Positions 1 through 7,886 of a DNA stretch of 43,463 nt are shown here, in pieces. A program made the translations under genes and the position numbers. Below the pieces are notes generated by a model, which did no database searches, had not been told where the DNA came from, and saw only the letters and a program-made list of their open reading frames with translations. This DNA comes from an uncultured Eubacterium sp. GTDB taxonomy: Bacteria > Bacillota > Clostridia > Lachnospirales > Lachnospiraceae. Location: positions 1 to 43,463 of the forward strand of contig CAUCXT010000026.1 in assembly GCA_958446835.1 (NCBI GenBank), in the 5' to 3' direction. Position 1 is the stretch's first letter. Every line of letters starts with the position of its first letter.

Positions 1-139
1 TTGTACTTTTCCCCGCACCGTTTACTCCAAGAAACGCAAACAATTCTCCTTTTTTTACACGAAAGCTCAAATCATTTACAGCCTTTACTTCGCCAAAGCT
101 TTTATTCAGGTGGCTGATTTTAATTATATCTGATTCCAT
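1..139 (-). CDS. ABC transporter ATP-binding protein, N-terminal part only
   Basis: The gene enters from the left edge and only its first 46 codons are visible, starting MESDIIKISHLNKSFGEV. The Walker A P-loop GVNGAGKST sits at the window edge, so this is the start of an ABC ATPase of the export or multidrug type (the N-terminal NKSFGEVKAVNDLSF pattern is typical of those). A clear Shine-Dalgarno GGAGA lies about 8 bases before the ATG. The Q-loop, signature and Walker B are outside the window, so the substrate cannot be inferred. Confidence 0.85.
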   Translation of the reverse strand, partial: MESDIIKISHLNKSFGEVKAVNDLSFRVKKGELFAFLGVNGAGKST

Positions 140-235
140 ATCTTCTCCTTTTTCATGCTGTTCCATATAATCAGTCAATGATATTCGCAATCCGCTTCGC
201 TACTTGCTCATATAAAATTGATGCTTCGCATCTCA

Positions 236-317
236 CCAGGTACCGGGCTTGAACCCGGCACCTGGCAAAAGAGTTCAACCCATCACCCAAGGGTAATGGG
301 TTTTCTCTTTTATTTTA
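236..317. terminator. Two adjacent hairpins in the gap between the ABC and GNAT genes
   Basis: The first hairpin (236-265) is nearly perfect: CCAGGTACCGGG, a 6-base loop, then CCCGGCACCTGG. The second (278-301) pairs ACCCATCACCC with GGGTAATGGGT and is followed on the plus strand by a T-rich tract. The second looks like an intrinsic terminator in form, but no plus-strand gene precedes it, so it may terminate antisense transcription or act on the minus-strand transcript without a good T-run. The first resembles a REP-type palindrome and shares CAGGTAC with the large inverted repeat near 40.5 kb. Confidence 0.45.
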
Positions 318-365
318 TAAATTGCTCTTTTCTCACAAATCACCATAACAAATCCTGCGCTTTTG

Positions 366-821
366 CTATAACATCAAGGATAATTCTATCTCATCTTCAT
401 CCATCGCTCCAGTCTCTTTAAAGCCTTTATTCTTATATAAATTTAATGCGTGAATATTCTCCATATTACAGGTTAGTGTTATTTTGTCCGATGTTCCAAA
501 GGGTTTCGTTTTAATGTACTCAATCACCAGATCCAATGCAATACCTCCATACCCCTGTCCCTGATCAGATTCATCAATCATCATATGCCATATATCGTAT
601 TCCGGAATATCATAATCATAAATCACCATGACATAACCAATCATAGTATCATCCTTATAGATTCCAAACGGCTGACATTGATTCCTGTAAACATAAGCCT
701 GTGCAAGGCTTCGAATTGGATGGGAAACAAAATGTTCCTGTCCGTTTGCAAGTTTCAAATTAAATGCTTCAATAAAGTTATCTTCTGTAATCTGCCTGAG
801 GCTGATATTATATTTTTCCAT
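366..821 (-). CDS. GNAT family N-acetyltransferase
   Basis: 151 residues, the size of a single GNAT domain. The acetyl-CoA binding motif A is visible as DQGQGYGGIALDLVIEY around residues 87-103, preceded by the beta-strand segment YDIWHMMIDES, and followed by the typical C-terminal NIHALNLYKNKGFKETGA stretch in which the (A/N)-x-x-LYxxxGF signature of the family occurs. This identifies an acetyl-CoA dependent acyltransferase but not its acceptor; small-molecule or antibiotic acetylation are equally possible. The start ATG at 821 is preceded by a purine-rich GGGAGATAGT site. It is flanked by a gene remnant upstream and has no operon partner. Confidence 0.85.
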   Translation of the reverse strand: MEKYNISLRQITEDNFIEAFNLKLANGQEHFVSHPIRSLAQAYVYRNQCQPFGIYKDDTMIGYVMVIYDYDIPEYDIWHMMIDESDQGQGYGGIALDLVIEYIKTKPFGTSDKITLTCNMENIHALNLYKNKGFKETGAMDEDEIELSLML

Positions 822-848
822 ACTATCTCCCTGTTATCTATTCGACCC

Positions 849-1093
849 TTATATTTCTTCACTATTCCACTCCTGCGGATAGCCATATTTATCTATTGTG
901 TTTCCGGGCAATCTAAAATACCATAGCTTCCCCGAAAATCTTTCGCATTGATTTCAATGCAATAGTCTCCCGGTTCTGAGAGAGCAATGATAAAATCTGA
1001 CGTAGGAATATCATTGCCGCGATAGGCGTATTTTTGTTCTTCCATATCAGCTGACTCCATATACGTTTCAGGTGATTTACCACCATAATTATT
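849..1093 (-). pseudogene. Small frameshifted gene remnant (about 80 codons)
   Basis: Two overlapping minus-strand frames together read like one protein. The first, open from 1093, contains MESADMEEQKYAYRGNDIPT then SDFIIALSEPGDYCIEINAK and stops at 893-895. The second frame carries on as LWYFRLPGNTIDKYGYPQEW and NSEEI before a TAA at 849-851. The switch fits loss of one base in the TTTTCGGGG stretch near 933-942. No intact start codon with a ribosome site is evident at the 5' side and the frame is preceded by an in-frame TAG at 1094-1096. I do not recognise the family. It could alternatively be two unrelated short ORFs, but the composition of both halves is protein-like. Confidence 0.4.
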
Positions 1094-1266
1094 CTATCGC
1101 TAATTGAATTCATTGTCTATATACAGACAACTAACATGCACAAAATCGGTACCAAGATGCATGATAATTCCATCTGCTGCTCCATACGCTGTAAAATACA
1201 GTCAAAATTATCTCTTTTTCTTTTGTTATGACGGTACAATGCCACAATTAATATTTTCTCTAAAAT

Positions 1267-1314
1267 AAATAAACGACCATTTACGTTTTGATAATAGTAA
1301 ACGGTCATTTATTT
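1267..1314. promoter_or_regulatory. 18-bp-arm inverted repeat (operator or terminator)
   Basis: AAATAAACGACCATTTAC (1267-1284), a 12-base loop, then GTAAACGGTCATTTATTT (1297-1314): 16 of 18 positions pair. Each arm contains a copy of AAAYGACCRTTT. It lies 26 bases beyond the stop of the XRE regulator gene. On the minus strand the hairpin is followed by TTTATTTTAG, so a weak intrinsic terminator is possible; the repeated 12-mer also fits a dimeric repressor operator for the remnant gene downstream. Confidence 0.45.
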
Positions 1315-1339
1315 GTAAAGATAATTCTTTTTGTTTATA

Positions 1340-2107
1340 TTATCTCTTTTTATAGATCACAAGCTCCGGATTTTCTCCATTCTTCTCATATGTACATACG
1401 AGAAGAAAATCCATACCTGCCAGAATACCGAAGCACCTGTCTCCTCCAAATTCAGACTGCAGTTGATTGCCCAGATATGTTTTCTGATCATCAAGGAATT
1501 TCACTTTTTGTCCATTAGGCAGAGCGTATTCCAGATTCACATATTTCCCCACAAGTGCATTTAGTCTGTCTACCCTTGGAAGTCCGTCTATATGCAGCTC
1601 ATTTATTTCATTTATCAATTGCTTTTTAAACTCTTCAAACTGCCCATTGTCACTAAGTTCATCATACCTGTTCCAGTAATCTAACTTTGGAAGCATTTCA
1701 TTCAGATAAGAACGTGCCTGTTCTTCGGTAAAGTTATCATTTACCATATTCTTTACACACACATCAATCAATTCATCCATATTATTATATGTGTATGTTC
1801 CATCTGCATAGCACCATTTACAATACTCCTCATTTAATGTGCCATCCTTATCACGTCCCAATATGGAATCATCATCAATTGGCATTCCACAGCACTGGCA
1901 GAACAGCTTTCTGGGTTCTCCCAAAAGCGTATTGATTGAAACATCAAATTCTTTAGATAAGAGCTTAAGTGTATCAGTGTTTGGAACTGTATCACCATTT
2001 TCCCAACGTGATACTGCCTGCCTTGTTACCATGATTTTATCTGCCAGCTCGTCCTGTGACATTCCTCTTTCAGTACGAAGTTTCAAAATAATATTTTTTG
2101 TTTCCAT
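1340..2107 (-). CDS. XRE family regulator with zinc-ribbon domain
   Basis: 255 residues. Residues 5-60 are a helix-turn-helix of the Cro/CI type (MSQDELADKI then TRQAVSRWENGDTVP). A zinc-ribbon follows with cysteines at about 70, 72, 73, 96 and 99 (FCQCCGMPID ... EYCKWCYADG), the 'putative zinc ribbon' found in many Firmicute HTH proteins. Residues 105-180 are helical and acidic; the C-terminal part ends LLVCTYEKNGENPELVIYKKR-like basic tail. I start it at METKN because GGAGGTGA lies 6-8 bases ahead; an upstream in-frame ATG at 2122 overlaps that ribosome site. Likely a DNA-binding repressor that senses a ligand or metal; target unknown. A TATAAT box lies at about 2127-2132 in front of it. 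Confidence 0.85.
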   Translation of the reverse strand: METKNIILKLRTERGMSQDELADKIMVTRQAVSRWENGDTVPNTDTLKLLSKEFDVSINTLLGEPRKLFCQCCGMPIDDDSILGRDKDGTLNEEYCKWCYADGTYTYNNMDELIDVCVKNMVNDNFTEEQARSYLNEMLPKLDYWNRYDELSDNGQFEEFKKQLINEINELHIDGLPRVDRLNALVGKYVNLEYALPNGQKVKFLDDQKTYLGNQLQSEFGGDRCFGILAGMDFLLVCTYEKNGENPELVIYKKR

Positions 2108-2487
2108 AGTCATCACCTCCATAACCTTATTATATCGACAAATTCATGTTCTGAAAAGCAACCTACTGTTGCCATACCCGGCGTAATATCCGGAATATAC
2201 ACGAACATAAAAAAGGAGCATATTTATCCCCCTGCATACTGCAAGCATTGCCTGCAGTACTGCTACCAATAAGTAGTTCGAAATCTTTATCTTCAAACAT
2301 ACTCATTTATCGTAGCAGCTATATTATGCTGTGCAATGCTTGCTACAGCCTTTGCACGGAAATCAGGAAAGAACAGATTGAAATAATAAACATTTTTCGA
2401 TAATGTTATAACTAATAGCCTAGATGTTTATTATAAAATATACTGACAGAATAAATAAAGCCAATGGCATGATAAAACTTATTCATG
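2108..2487. other. Intergenic gap without an intact gene
   Basis: About 380 bases between the XRE regulator and the chimeric ORF. On the minus strand it has the XRE promoter region near 2110-2160 and short protein-like stretches (for example FFPDFRAKAVASIAQHNIAA ending at a stop near 2304) that have no start and no recognisable family, so they may be remains of a deleted gene. The right end is the bidirectional hairpin listed separately. Confidence 0.4.
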
Positions 2488-2504
2488 TCATTGGCTTATT
2501 TTTC
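2458..2504. terminator. Bidirectional intrinsic terminator
   Basis: AAGCCAATGGCAT pairs with ATGTCATTGGCTT across a 14-base loop; the plus strand then has ATTTTTCTT and the minus strand TTTATTTATTC, so both directions carry a U-rich tail. The stop codon of the chimeric MFS/rhamnosidase ORF lies inside the right arm, consistent with the original rhamnosidase gene having ended at this terminator. Confidence 0.7.
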
Positions 2505-2955
2505 TTAAGCAGGAGTCTTTTTCAGACCACACTGCAAAATGATATATTCCGACATTCAATATTCTTTCTTCAACCCCGTTGATTTCAAGGCTTGCCGTCG
2601 TATTAGGCGGAACAACAATGTCATACTCAAAATATCCGTCCGCTTTTTTCTTCCAGCGGCATGTAACTTTTCCGTACACGCTGTCATAATCTGCCCCGGC
2701 ATAACCGAAGCCCGAACCGGAATAATTGTTAGCAGCATAATGATTGACAGCCGAATCAATCGCTCCGGCTCCTAGCCCGTAAGGTATAGCAAAGATAAAA
2801 AGCATCCAATAGCCGGATGAGATTGAAAATCCGCACAGTCCGAATATCGTGAGAAGGATTGAACAAATGACAATCCATTTGGTATGTATTTTGCTTATAA
2901 GCTTCGGACTCATCAGTGCAGATATAGTTCTTATAATATCAACACTGTTCTTCAA
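2488..2955 (-). pseudogene. Chimeric ORF: MFS transporter fragment fused to alpha-L-rhamnosidase tail
   Basis: 155 codons in one frame but built of two unrelated pieces. Residues about 15-78 are an internal piece of a major facilitator transporter: a membrane helix around 28-46, then WMLFIFAIPYGLGAGAIDSA and VNHYAANNYS, which matches the conserved LGLGAGAVDAALNNYVA helix of sugar/fucose-type MFS permeases. Residues about 88-141 (SVYGKVTCRWKKKADGYFEY, IVVPPNTTASLEING, VGIYHF) match the C-terminal beta-sandwich of GH78 alpha-L-rhamnosidases. The transporter lacks its first and last helices and the enzyme lacks its whole catalytic domain. The simplest reading is a deletion that joined two neighbouring sugar genes near 2695-2715. 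It lies 11 bases behind araC. Function is unlikely. Confidence 0.75.
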
Positions 2956-2966
2956 TCTGCAATTTA

Positions 2967-3845
2967 TTATTTTTTCTCTCTGAGCTTCCTGTACGCATTC
3001 GGCGTAATCCCCATTATGCGCTTAAATACCCTGTTAAAATAACTGATATTGTCAAAGCCGCATTCCGATGCTATATCCGTAATCAGCTTTTTTGTGGACT
3101 TAAGAAGCTTAGAAGCATGAATAATCCTTATATAATTAAGATATTCAAATGGTGATTTGCCCGTTAAAGCCTTAAAACTATGTTCGTAGTGGCTTACACT
3201 GTAGCCTGCTAAAGCTGACAACTCCACAATACTTATATCCTCTGCAAAATGTTCATTCAGAAAGCTGATACTCTGCTGTATTTCTATTTTAGGAGCACCT
3301 TTCACATCTGAAGTCCTAAGCTTGGCAAAGTACTGCGAATATAGTCTCTGAAAACAGATTAGCAGAATGCCCTTTAAGGAAAGCTCATATTCCTCAAGCC
3401 CCATCTGCATAAAAGCAGAAATTTTTTTCAACAGTAATAATGTCTCCATGTCAGCCTGATTGTTCCTCCCAAGCATACATACACATTCATATCTGTACGG
3501 ATAAATTATTTCATTATAAATATTTCTCTCAAATGTATTCTCCATAAACAGCCATTCCTCTGAAAAAACAACCGCATAGTGCCTGCACGGCACACCTGTA
3601 TTTTTTACCGCATTATGAACCAGTGCCGGAGGTATAAAAAGTGCATCTCCCTCCTTCATATTGTACTGTTTTCCCTCAACATAAAATGTCATGCTTCCCT
3701 CATCCAGATAAATAAACTCCATCTCCGGATGATAATGTACATAAAGAGCATTCGTACTGTCTGCACCTATTTCAGTCTTATGGATTGAAAAAGGTCTGGC
3801 TTTTGTAAAATGCTTCACATTTTCCAGCAATTCTTTATTTTTCAT
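2967..3845 (-). CDS. AraC family transcriptional regulator with cupin sensor
   Basis: 292 residues from MKNKELLENVKHF, chosen because GAGGA sits 5 bases before this ATG. The N-terminal half is an AraC-type cupin (HYHPEMEFIYLDEGSMTFYV, then GDALFIPPALVHNAV, with the HxHxxxE-like pattern of the sugar-sensing barrel). The C-terminal 100 residues hold two helix-turn-helix units: ISIVELSALAGYSVSHYEHS and ITDIASECGFDNISYFNRVF, ending in the family hallmark KRIMGITPNAYRK. It is transcribed away from the GH31 gene at 4056 across a shared 210-base gap, so it probably activates that gene in response to a glycoside or sugar. The downstream sugar genes it once preceded appear to be deleted. Confidence 0.92.
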   Translation of the reverse strand: MKNKELLENVKHFTKARPFSIHKTEIGADSTNALYVHYHPEMEFIYLDEGSMTFYVEGKQYNMKEGDALFIPPALVHNAVKNTGVPCRHYAVVFSEEWLFMENTFERNIYNEIIYPYRYECVCMLGRNNQADMETLLLLKKISAFMQMGLEEYELSLKGILLICFQRLYSQYFAKLRTSDVKGAPKIEIQQSISFLNEHFAEDISIVELSALAGYSVSHYEHSFKALTGKSPFEYLNYIRIIHASKLLKSTKKLITDIASECGFDNISYFNRVFKRIMGITPNAYRKLREKK

Positions 3846-4055
3846 AGCTATCCTCATTTCACTTCATCCCGAAAGCAGCATTACAATTCTGCATTTATAA
3901 CAATATAATACAACTTTATAGCTATTTTGAGCAAGTATATTTTATTTTTTTGCAATATAATACATACAACATCGTTTTTGGCTGAAATACATTTTTAATT
4001 AGTTGCAACAATTTCACAATTACACAAAATAAGAGATATGGAAGGAGCCTGCACA
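3846..4055. promoter_or_regulatory. Divergent araC / GH31 control region with repeated AT box
   Basis: The gap carries two direct copies of CAATATAATACA, at about 3901-3912 and 3953-3964, 52 bases apart; the second is followed by TACAAC, the first by AC. Both contain TATAAT-like hexamers. GTTGCAACAATTTCAC follows nearer the GH31 start. AraC proteins commonly bind paired direct repeats, so the copies are possible operator or promoter elements; that use is inference. Confidence 0.4.
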
Positions 4056-6032
4056 ATGGGAAACATTCGCGTTGAAGGAAAAAAACTTATTTACCAGAGA
4101 AAAGATGAACTGACAATAATCGAGCCCTATGGCATGAACTGTCTTCGCTGCAGAAGCACCAAAAACAGTAAAATTCTTGATGAAAACTGGACTGTACTGC
4201 CTCCTGCCACTGCCGATGACTGCCACATTGAATGTGACGGCAGATTCGCAACCATCACAAATGGAGCTATGAAAGCAACCATCGATGCAGGACAGATATG
4301 GTATGGCGGAATAATAACCTACTTTAAAAAAGATACTCCTGTTCTTCATACAAGATTTGAAGGTGACTACAGCAACAGAAACCAGCATATTGAGGGCGAC
4401 CACTACAAAATCAGCGTGATTTTCGATGCCAATGAAGGTGAGCATTTTTATGGAATAGGTCAGGAGCAGGTTGATTTATTTGACAGAAAAGGCAGCACCT
4501 CACAGATAATTCACTATAACACCAAATCCACTGTTCCTGTGCTCTACTCCTCACTTGGTTATGGTTTCTTCTGGAATAATCCATCCCCGGGAAGATGTGA
4601 GACAACAAGAAATCATACTATGTTTGTGGCTGACAGTGCTTACCAGGCAGACTACTTCGTCTATACCGGTGACACTCCCGCTGACATTATGAAGCTCTAC
4701 TGTGACCTCACAGGCTATGCGCCTAAATTTCCGCGATGGGCTGCCGGCTTCTGGCAGTGCAGGTTAAGATATGAGAGTCAGGATGACCTTTTAGCTGTAG
4801 CTCGTGAATATAAAAAGCAGGGAATCCCTATTGATGCCATTGTAATTGATTTCTTCCACTGGACTGAACAGGGTGAATGGAAATTCGACCCTAAATATTG
4901 GCCAGACCCTGCCGCGATGGTAAAAGAGCTTGAAGAGATGGATATTCATCCTGTAGTCTCCATCTGGCCTACCATCAATCCAAAGAGCGAAAACTACCTT
5001 GAAATGAGCGAGAGAAACATGCTCGTCAGAACCGAAAACGGTCAATATGGAACCTTCGATTTCTATGGTCAGCAGACTTTCGTTGATATGATGAATCCCG
5101 AGACAAGAGAATTTGTATGGGACAAGGTAAAAAATAACTACTATAAGCATGGAATAAAAACCTTCTGGCTCGATGAGGCGGAGCCTGAGGTTCACCCACA
5201 GCAGCCGGGGCACTTAAAATACTATCTCGGCAATGGTGCACAGGTAGCACAGCTATACCCTTATTACTATGCCAAGACCTTCTACGATGGTCTTAAGGCT
5301 TCCGGCGAGGACGAAATCATATCTCTCACCAGAGCAGCCTATCCGGGCAGCCAGAAGTTCGGTGCAATCGTGTGGAATGGCGATATTCCGTCCACCTTTG
5401 AAAATCTTAAAATGAGTATAACCAGCGGCCTGTCCATGAGCATGTGCGGCATTCCGTGGTGGAACTCGGATATAGGCGGCTTCTTAAACGGAGATACAGA
5501 AAGTGATTATTTCAGGGAATTAATTGTACGCTGGTTCCAGTTCGGATTATTCTGCCCTGTGATGCGTCTTCATGGTGCAAGAAAAAGGCAGTCGACCTAC
5601 ACCGAAAGACACCCCGGCATCATTGAACCAAGCGGCGGTGACAATGAAATATGGTCCTTCGGAGAGAAGAATTATCATATAATAAAAAAAATATTAGGTT
5701 ATCGTGAAAAACTAAAAGACTATACCTGCCAATATATGGACATTAATTCACAGACAGGTGCCCCTATCATGCGTCCTATGTTTTTCGATTTTCCTGACGA
5801 TGAAATATGTTACACCCTTGAAGACCAGTACATGTACGGAGCCGACCTTCTGTTTGCCCCGATATACAGACAGGGCGAAACCGAACGTGCGGTATATCTT
5901 CCAGAGGGCGACTGGGTCAATGTGCTCACACACGAAGCTTTTTCTGGCGGTCAAAGCATTATCTGCCATGCACAGCTTGATGAATTCATCGCTTTCGCAA
6001 GGGCGGGCAGTGACGTTATTAACTGCTTCTGA
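4056..6032 (+). CDS. Glycoside hydrolase family 31 (alpha-xylosidase / alpha-glucosidase type)
   Basis: 658 residues from MGNIRVEGK; AAGGAG lies 8 bases before this ATG, whereas the ATG at 4038 is part of that ribosome site. An N-terminal beta-sandwich (1-220) leads to the TIM barrel, opening with FPRWAAGFWQCRLRYESQDD. The GH31 nucleophile motif is FWLDEAEPE with Asp at about 373, and the acid/base is in WNGDIPSTFENL with Asp about 443; PVMRLHGARK and the C-terminal sandwich follow. The enzyme hydrolyses alpha-linked glycosides with retention. The WLDEAEP form is common in the bacterial subgroup annotated as alpha-xylosidase, so xyloglucan or isoprimeverose are reasonable substrates, but this is not proven. 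No signal peptide: cytoplasmic, acting on imported oligosaccharides. Controlled by the divergent AraC protein. Confidence 0.92.
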   Translation: MGNIRVEGKKLIYQRKDELTIIEPYGMNCLRCRSTKNSKILDENWTVLPPATADDCHIECDGRFATITNGAMKATIDAGQIWYGGIITYFKKDTPVLHTRFEGDYSNRNQHIEGDHYKISVIFDANEGEHFYGIGQEQVDLFDRKGSTSQIIHYNTKSTVPVLYSSLGYGFFWNNPSPGRCETTRNHTMFVADSAYQADYFVYTGDTPADIMKLYCDLTGYAPKFPRWAAGFWQCRLRYESQDDLLAVAREYKKQGIPIDAIVIDFFHWTEQGEWKFDPKYWPDPAAMVKELEEMDIHPVVSIWPTINPKSENYLEMSERNMLVRTENGQYGTFDFYGQQTFVDMMNPETREFVWDKVKNNYYKHGIKTFWLDEAEPEVHPQQPGHLKYYLGNGAQVAQLYPYYYAKTFYDGLKASGEDEIISLTRAAYPGSQKFGAIVWNGDIPSTFENLKMSITSGLSMSMCGIPWWNSDIGGFLNGDTESDYFRELIVRWFQFGLFCPVMRLHGARKRQSTYTERHPGIIEPSGGDNEIWSFGEKNYHIIKKILGYREKLKDYTCQYMDINSQTGAPIMRPMFFDFPDDEICYTLEDQYMYGADLLFAPIYRQGETERAVYLPEGDWVNVLTHEAFSGGQSIICHAQLDEFIAFARAGSDVINCF

Positions 6033-6078
6033 GTAACATAATGAAATCCCTTTGGAAGTAATATTTTTTATAGCATGA

Positions 6079-6113
6079 AGTCCGATTACCCCATTTGATG
6101 TGGCAATCGGACT
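6079..6113. terminator. Hairpin after GH31 gene
   Basis: AGTCCGATTACC pairs with GGCAATCGGACT with one mismatch around an 11-base loop. No proper T-run follows on the plus strand, but the position 46 bases after the GH31 stop makes a transcript end likely. Confidence 0.5.
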
Positions 6114-6196
6114 CGCTATACCCAACTGTTATCAAGACATAATCGGCACACCTTTCCTGTACTGACTATATCGAAAGCTTAATAAAGTATCATTTT

Positions 6197-6625
6197 CTAT
6201 TCATAATCTAATATATCCATAATAAAATTATACATATATCGCGGATATTTCTCATCCTCCGCATCCTCGCCCAAGGTGATGGAGAGCTCTGTACCGCCAT
6301 GCTCAATAATTATATCCGTATCATCAAAGTCAACCCTTTCAATCTCAGAATACGGAATCCTCACCACCTCCTCACCGCTATCAAGCCAGTAGATTATAGC
6401 ATCGCCTGTAAACACCATTCCCTCATCATACTCCTCGTCCATGTCAATCCCGACATAGACTATGACATCCTGCCTTCTAAAAGCCCTGTGGCTGATTGCC
6501 ATGATGTCCGATAGCACACTAGAACTGATATTCCCTGCATACACGCTCGGACCAATACTACTGTAATCAAGTTCCATCACATATTCAGCAAATTTATTAT
6601 CTGCTCTTGTCATTTCGTTATCCAT
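6197..6625 (-). CDS. Hypothetical acidic protein, PH-like fold possible
   Basis: 142 residues from MDNEMTRADNKFAEYVM; an upstream in-frame ATG at 6655 adds ten mostly basic residues, and neither has a strong ribosome site. The protein is rich in Asp, Glu and Ile. The central part, with alternating strands (DVIVYVGIDMDEEYDEGMVF, TGDAIIYWLDSGEEVVRIPY, SEIERVDFDDTDIIIEHGG), reads like the beta-barrel of bacterial PH or GRAM-like domains: 'boundary value, then PYSEIERV' is typical of them. There is no membrane segment. I do not recognise a named family. It stands alone between the GH31 terminator and the next cluster. Confidence 0.65.
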   Translation of the reverse strand: MDNEMTRADNKFAEYVMELDYSSIGPSVYAGNISSSVLSDIMAISHRAFRRQDVIVYVGIDMDEEYDEGMVFTGDAIIYWLDSGEEVVRIPYSEIERVDFDDTDIIIEHGGTELSITLGEDAEDEKYPRYMYNFIMDILDYE

Positions 6626-6856
6626 CTTATATAATCGCACTTTCCGCAGGTACATGAAGATGACACCCGTGGAGTATCGAAGGAAAATTAAGTGGTATGG
6701 TTATTATTTTTATCGGACACCACCCCATTCCACAGATGGAGCACCATTCCCGCTGTATCAGGGATATTAAGGCATGCATTCTTTACAGTCTGTGCAGCAA
6801 GCTTACACACTTTATTTTACACTCTCCCGCAGAACATTCACCATACTTTAAATTTT
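6626..6856. other. Gap without a supported gene
   Basis: About 230 bases. A plus-strand ORF of 63 codons lies here but has no ribosome site and an unnatural composition (rich in His, Phe, Ser), so I treat it as chance. The minus strand shows no sustained reading frame. Nothing else identified. Confidence 0.5.
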
Positions 6857-7056
6857 TCATTTATAGTTTTTGATTTCACTTAATGTAATATAAGTTCCTG
6901 CTAATATTACCAATACCGATATAACTGCAATAATGCCAGAGATGAAATCGCCGATGCCATTTCCACCCACAATAAAATGAAGAACAGCCAATATTATACC
7001 AATACTATCAATGCAATTCCATATAATACTTTTTTCCACTGTATATTTAATTTCAT
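6857..7056 (-). pseudogene. Small two-helix membrane protein gene with apparent frameshift
   Basis: An ATG at 7054-7056 overlaps the hydrolase stop as ATGA and has GGAG well placed, so translation should start there: MKLNIQWKK. That frame stops after 20 codons. The other frame carries the natural-looking body, SIIWNCIDSIGIILAVLHFI, GISGIIAVISV-like helix (FISGIIAVISVLVILAGTYI) and LSEIKNYK, ending at 6857. The frames would join as one 66-residue protein with one extra A in the A6 run at 7030-7035. So this is either a broken gene, a slippery-run frameshift, or a short protein starting at the GTG at 7039 (60 residues). Two membrane helices, no catalytic motif, family unknown. It forms an operon with the hydrolase and TetR genes. 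Confidence 0.5.
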
Positions 7057-7886
7057 CCGGGCACTCCTTTCCTATCTACCTCGCTGATAAATTTTTCTAT
7101 AAGCCTGTTTACTTCATCAGGCTGGTCAGCGTTGGAATTATGACCGGCATTCTTTATCCATTTAAGCGGTAAACCTTCTCTCTGGTGCCATTTCTTATTA
7201 TAGCTTTTTGCTGAGCCAGCTTTATCCTTTTCGCCACAGATAAGAAGTGCCGGACAACTGATATGATATGGCAGGTCTGCTTTGATTGCCTCAGCAAGCA
7301 TCCTGTACCCGAAGCCGGCAAGCCTTGCATATTCTTTAGGATCTGAATCATAGGACATCATCATCTTGCGCATAAGCTTCTGACCATATTCCGTCTGTGC
7401 GCACCCTCTTGAGCCAGCCCTGAGAAGTGCTTTCCATGGATATATTCTATATAATGGCTCTACTCTTTCAAGAAGCCATATTTCCATTGCACTAATATAC
7501 GACTTTTTAAGCGGTGCAGAATCAATGGAGATAAAGCCTTTTATCTTATCCGGATATAATTCCATATACATTTGAGCCAGATATCCACCCATAGACTGAC
7601 CGATAATGATGGGATTATAAATTTCTTCTTTTTCCAAGATTTTATCAAGCCATTCTGCCATGTCAGACAGACTGTAATTATTCGTAAATGGTCTGGATAA
7701 CGCATGTGATGGTGCATCCCATACAAACACATTCTGTTTATTCTCAAAATATTCTATCTGTTTTTCAAAAAGCCTGTGGTCTGCTGTAAGTCCCGGCAAA
7801 AACACTAACGTAATTTTCTGCTTGTCTATTATATTTATAAAATAATGGATGCAGCCACAGCGTGTTTTATAACTGCTTTCTATCAT
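7053..7886 (-). CDS. Alpha/beta hydrolase
   Basis: 277 residues from MIESSYKTRCG; GGAAGGAAA precedes this ATG. The alpha/beta hydrolase fold is clear: oxyanion-hole strand TLVFLPGLTADHRLF, nucleophile elbow IIIGQSMGGYLAQM with Ser about residue 98, acid strand ALLICGEKDKAGSA, and the catalytic His in IKNAGHNSNADQPDEVN. It is a soluble serine hydrolase of the lipase/esterase or haloperoxidase-like set; the substrate cannot be told. Its start lies inside the end of the tetR gene (20-base overlap), so both are translated from one message and the TetR protein probably controls it. The next small membrane gene starts on its stop codon. Confidence 0.88.
   Translation of the reverse strand: MIESSYKTRCGCIHYFINIIDKQKITLVFLPGLTADHRLFEKQIEYFENKQNVFVWDAPSHALSRPFTNNYSLSDMAEWLDKILEKEEIYNPIIIGQSMGGYLAQMYMELYPDKIKGFISIDSAPLKKSYISAMEIWLLERVEPLYRIYPWKALLRAGSRGCAQTEYGQKLMRKMMMSYDSDPKEYARLAGFGYRMLAEAIKADLPYHISCPALLICGEKDKAGSAKSYNKKWHQREGLPLKWIKNAGHNSNADQPDEVNRLIEKFISEVDRKGVPG

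Noticed and set aside
913..1113. 66-codon minus-strand ORF MNSISDRIIMVVNHLKRIW
   Set aside because: The two neighbouring frames carry the more protein-like sequence; this frame is basic and hydrophobic without pattern.
6692..6883. 63-codon plus-strand ORF
   Set aside because: No ribosome site, no family, and it overlaps the end of the small membrane gene.
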